Part shown: positions 34,301 to 34,588 of the stretch, in pieces | Numbering within the stretch: position 1 is the first letter of the stretch | Layout of the letters: every line of letters begins with the position of its first letter | Source: a bacterium | GTDB lineage: Bacteria > Elusimicrobiota > Elusimicrobia > UBA1565 > UBA9628 | Direction of reading: 5' to 3' | Assembly: GCA_021796015.1 (NCBI GenBank) | Contig: JAJYOT010000011.1 | Location: forward strand, 1-34,588 | DNA: 34,588 nt | Position numbers and translations under genes: made by a program | Notes under the pieces: generated by a model | What the model saw: only the letters and a program-made list of their open reading frames with translations | Told to the model about the DNA's origin: nothing | Databases searched by the model: none

Positions 34301-34414
34301 TAAATCAACGTTGAGGCCTTGGTAGGCGATGATTCCCGCAACAAATAAAAATAACACCAAAATTCCGATTAAGGCTGGAGATTTGAGGATTTTGGAGAGA
34401 AATCGTTCAAACAT
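31361..34414 (-). CDS. RND efflux pump permease
   Basis: The 1017-residue inner-membrane pump uses the proton gradient to export small molecules through a trimer. It has a first helix (about 12-32) followed by NVDLFPPLDFPVLSI, a large periplasmic loop, helices 2-6 (about 335-500), a second loop, and helices 8-12 (about 850-1010). The proton-relay Asp pair is in helix 4: GSGIIVDDAIVVIEN. In helix 10 the sequence is IVVRNGIILLDYMN, with Arg where AcrB has Lys, if aligned rightly. Substrate (drug, metal or lipid) cannot be decided. It lies 6 nt after the adaptor gene. Confidence 0.93.
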   Translation of the reverse strand: MFERFLSKILKSPALIGILVLFLFVAGIIAYQGLNVDLFPPLDFPVLSIVAEAPGFSSLEMERQVTLPIESAASGVLGVIRVRSVMATGIAMISAEFQWGTDMITARQLILAALAQAAGQLPPEVEPSVENLSATLALIEGYSLQGGDDLIKLRDIANYELKPRLQGILGVYKVVIAGGKVREYAVYPNPFLMMKYNLALSDLKKALAANNILVSPGVVNHYSQEFVVRANGQFKNPDDIKNVVVAVKAGIPVKIEDIARVIDTYQFQRQDASEKGRPSVLINIYKQPRFDTIKVAKAIAQKISEFQKTLPQGFTVHNYYDQSELVADSIGSVKESVVIGAVLVVLVLLAFLRNLRLTLVATLSIPISVIAAIILMRLFGVGLNIMSLGGLAVGSGIIVDDAIVVIENIFRHLAGAKNNSPESVIRIIVEAATEVVRPVIVSTLTNIGIFAPMVFVAGLAGSLFKPVALTVTFALLASLIVALTVIPVLVLKLAAQSRIQEKPEGVFEKYYLDLLNLSLNNPLKTILLVGLIPFLISWTAFKRLNTEFLPALDESAIQLQTTLPPGAALSESRKVNNAIEHWLKKIPGVLTVVRNTGHAPGTLDIDSVNRSDINVKLVPKMERPVSIDQMIAALSEKTSKLPGVNVEYLMPLADKINDAMGGIPYDIGIDFFGPSLKTLGKLTAGLSARIKSIPGVADIKPPENIPIPSLKASINRKEAGRLGISERAIFDLLQAYSVGLTATSVRRLFKSIGVVLHFTKPGQNIDLEALRSLPLKTAGGNIVPLEQVANFHYAETPSKIYHEHLSRKMTVAFNVRNRNISDVAKDVEKQITAMNLPKGYSWNYSGKYASGKSAMTNMEEVFLMAIFVVAIILWMEFKSLVQVGLILLTLPLAAVGAALSLWLFKESLNVSSMIGAVMLIGIVVRNGIILLDYMNSGLEKGQPLKEALRSAALKRARPILMTASVAILGLVPIATGWGTGSELLQPLAIAVIGGLLTSTILTLIVLPAATLIALKNR

Positions 34415-34420
34415 AAGGTT

Positions 34421-34588
34421 TTAGTCGTCCACCGCTTTAAAATTGGGATAGAGGAAAAAGAGGCCGCCTTGGGTCAGAATTTGATCTCCCGGTTGTATCC
34501 CGCTTAAAATTTCTATTTTCTTATCTGATGAAATACCTGTTTTTATTTCTTGAACCCGGTAGTCGTCTCCCGCTTGAATCCGGATGGA
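34421..34588 (-). CDS. RND membrane-fusion (adaptor) protein, C-terminal end only
   Basis: Fifty-five residues and a stop are visible; the 5' part lies beyond the window. The sequence contains VQEIKTGISSDKKIEILSGI and QPGDQILTQGG, typical of the end of HlyD/AcrA-type adaptors (V-TG---d--veIlsGL-pGD-V---G). It should link the permease to an outer membrane channel. The stop lies 6 nt before the permease ATG, so the two are cotranscribed. Confidence 0.82.
   Translation of the reverse strand, partial: SIRIQAGDDYRVQEIKTGISSDKKIEILSGIQPGDQILTQGGLFFLYPNFKAVDD

Noticed and set aside
1..34588. CRISPR arrays, tRNA or rRNA genes, transposases, prophage genes
   Set aside because: I looked for spaced direct repeats, tRNA-like arms and recombinase motifs and saw none; the only direct repeat is the actD-actE tandem duplication.

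Overview
The window looks like a piece of a compact chromosome from an uncultured Gram-negative (diderm) bacterium. An LpxB lipid A disaccharide synthase, an RND efflux pump and periplasmic haem proteins imply an outer membrane. Base composition is moderate, genes are dense, and 4-nt stop/start overlaps are common. I cannot assign a phylum from sequence alone; an uncultured lineage such as Elusimicrobiota is only a weak guess. There are no rRNA or tRNA genes, no CRISPR array and no insertion sequence, and no gene-free stretch longer than about 170 bases.

Region 1 (1-5114, minus strand) is a heat-shock operon, hrcA-grpE-dnaK-dnaJ, followed by the 5' part of rsmE. It is driven by a near-consensus promoter whose predicted start point lies inside a CIRCE-like 9-9-9 inverted repeat, so HrcA should repress its own operon. 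Region 2 (5144-7258, plus) encodes a secreted C39/papain-like cysteine peptidase and a probable lipoprotein, both of unknown role.

Region 3 (7263-15555, plus) is the metabolic centrepiece: a NapG/MauM-type ferredoxin directly coupled to a full alternative complex III operon (actA-F), a quinol:electron acceptor oxidoreductase. Between actD and actE lie two tiny ORFs linked by ATGA overlaps; they arose by a 56-nt tandem duplication that also copied a ribosome binding site. Region 4 (15584-20561, plus) continues with a giant DUF4175-like membrane/coiled-coil protein, a CCA-adding/poly(A) polymerase-family enzyme and a PepE-like peptidase. No terminal oxidase is present.

Region 5 (20588-27418) alternates strands: a lipoprotein and a GT28 glycosyltransferase (minus), a Trp-rich membrane protein (plus), an M20 dipeptidase (minus), panC (plus), and a gdhA-TPR gene pair (minus). 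Region 6 (27459-31364, plus) is lpxB-dapF-dapA, joining lipid A and lysine/peptidoglycan precursor synthesis, followed by an aldo/keto reductase. Region 7 (31361-34588, minus) is an RND pump permease with the C-terminus of its membrane-fusion adaptor.

A recurring theme is promoter placement. Several transcription units (start codons at 5179, 7275, 22468, 27493 and 30369) have a -10-like hexamer ending only 5-6 nt before the start codon, which predicts leaderless mRNAs. Other genes (21157, 24430, 27418, 13696) have ordinary Shine-Dalgarno sequences.
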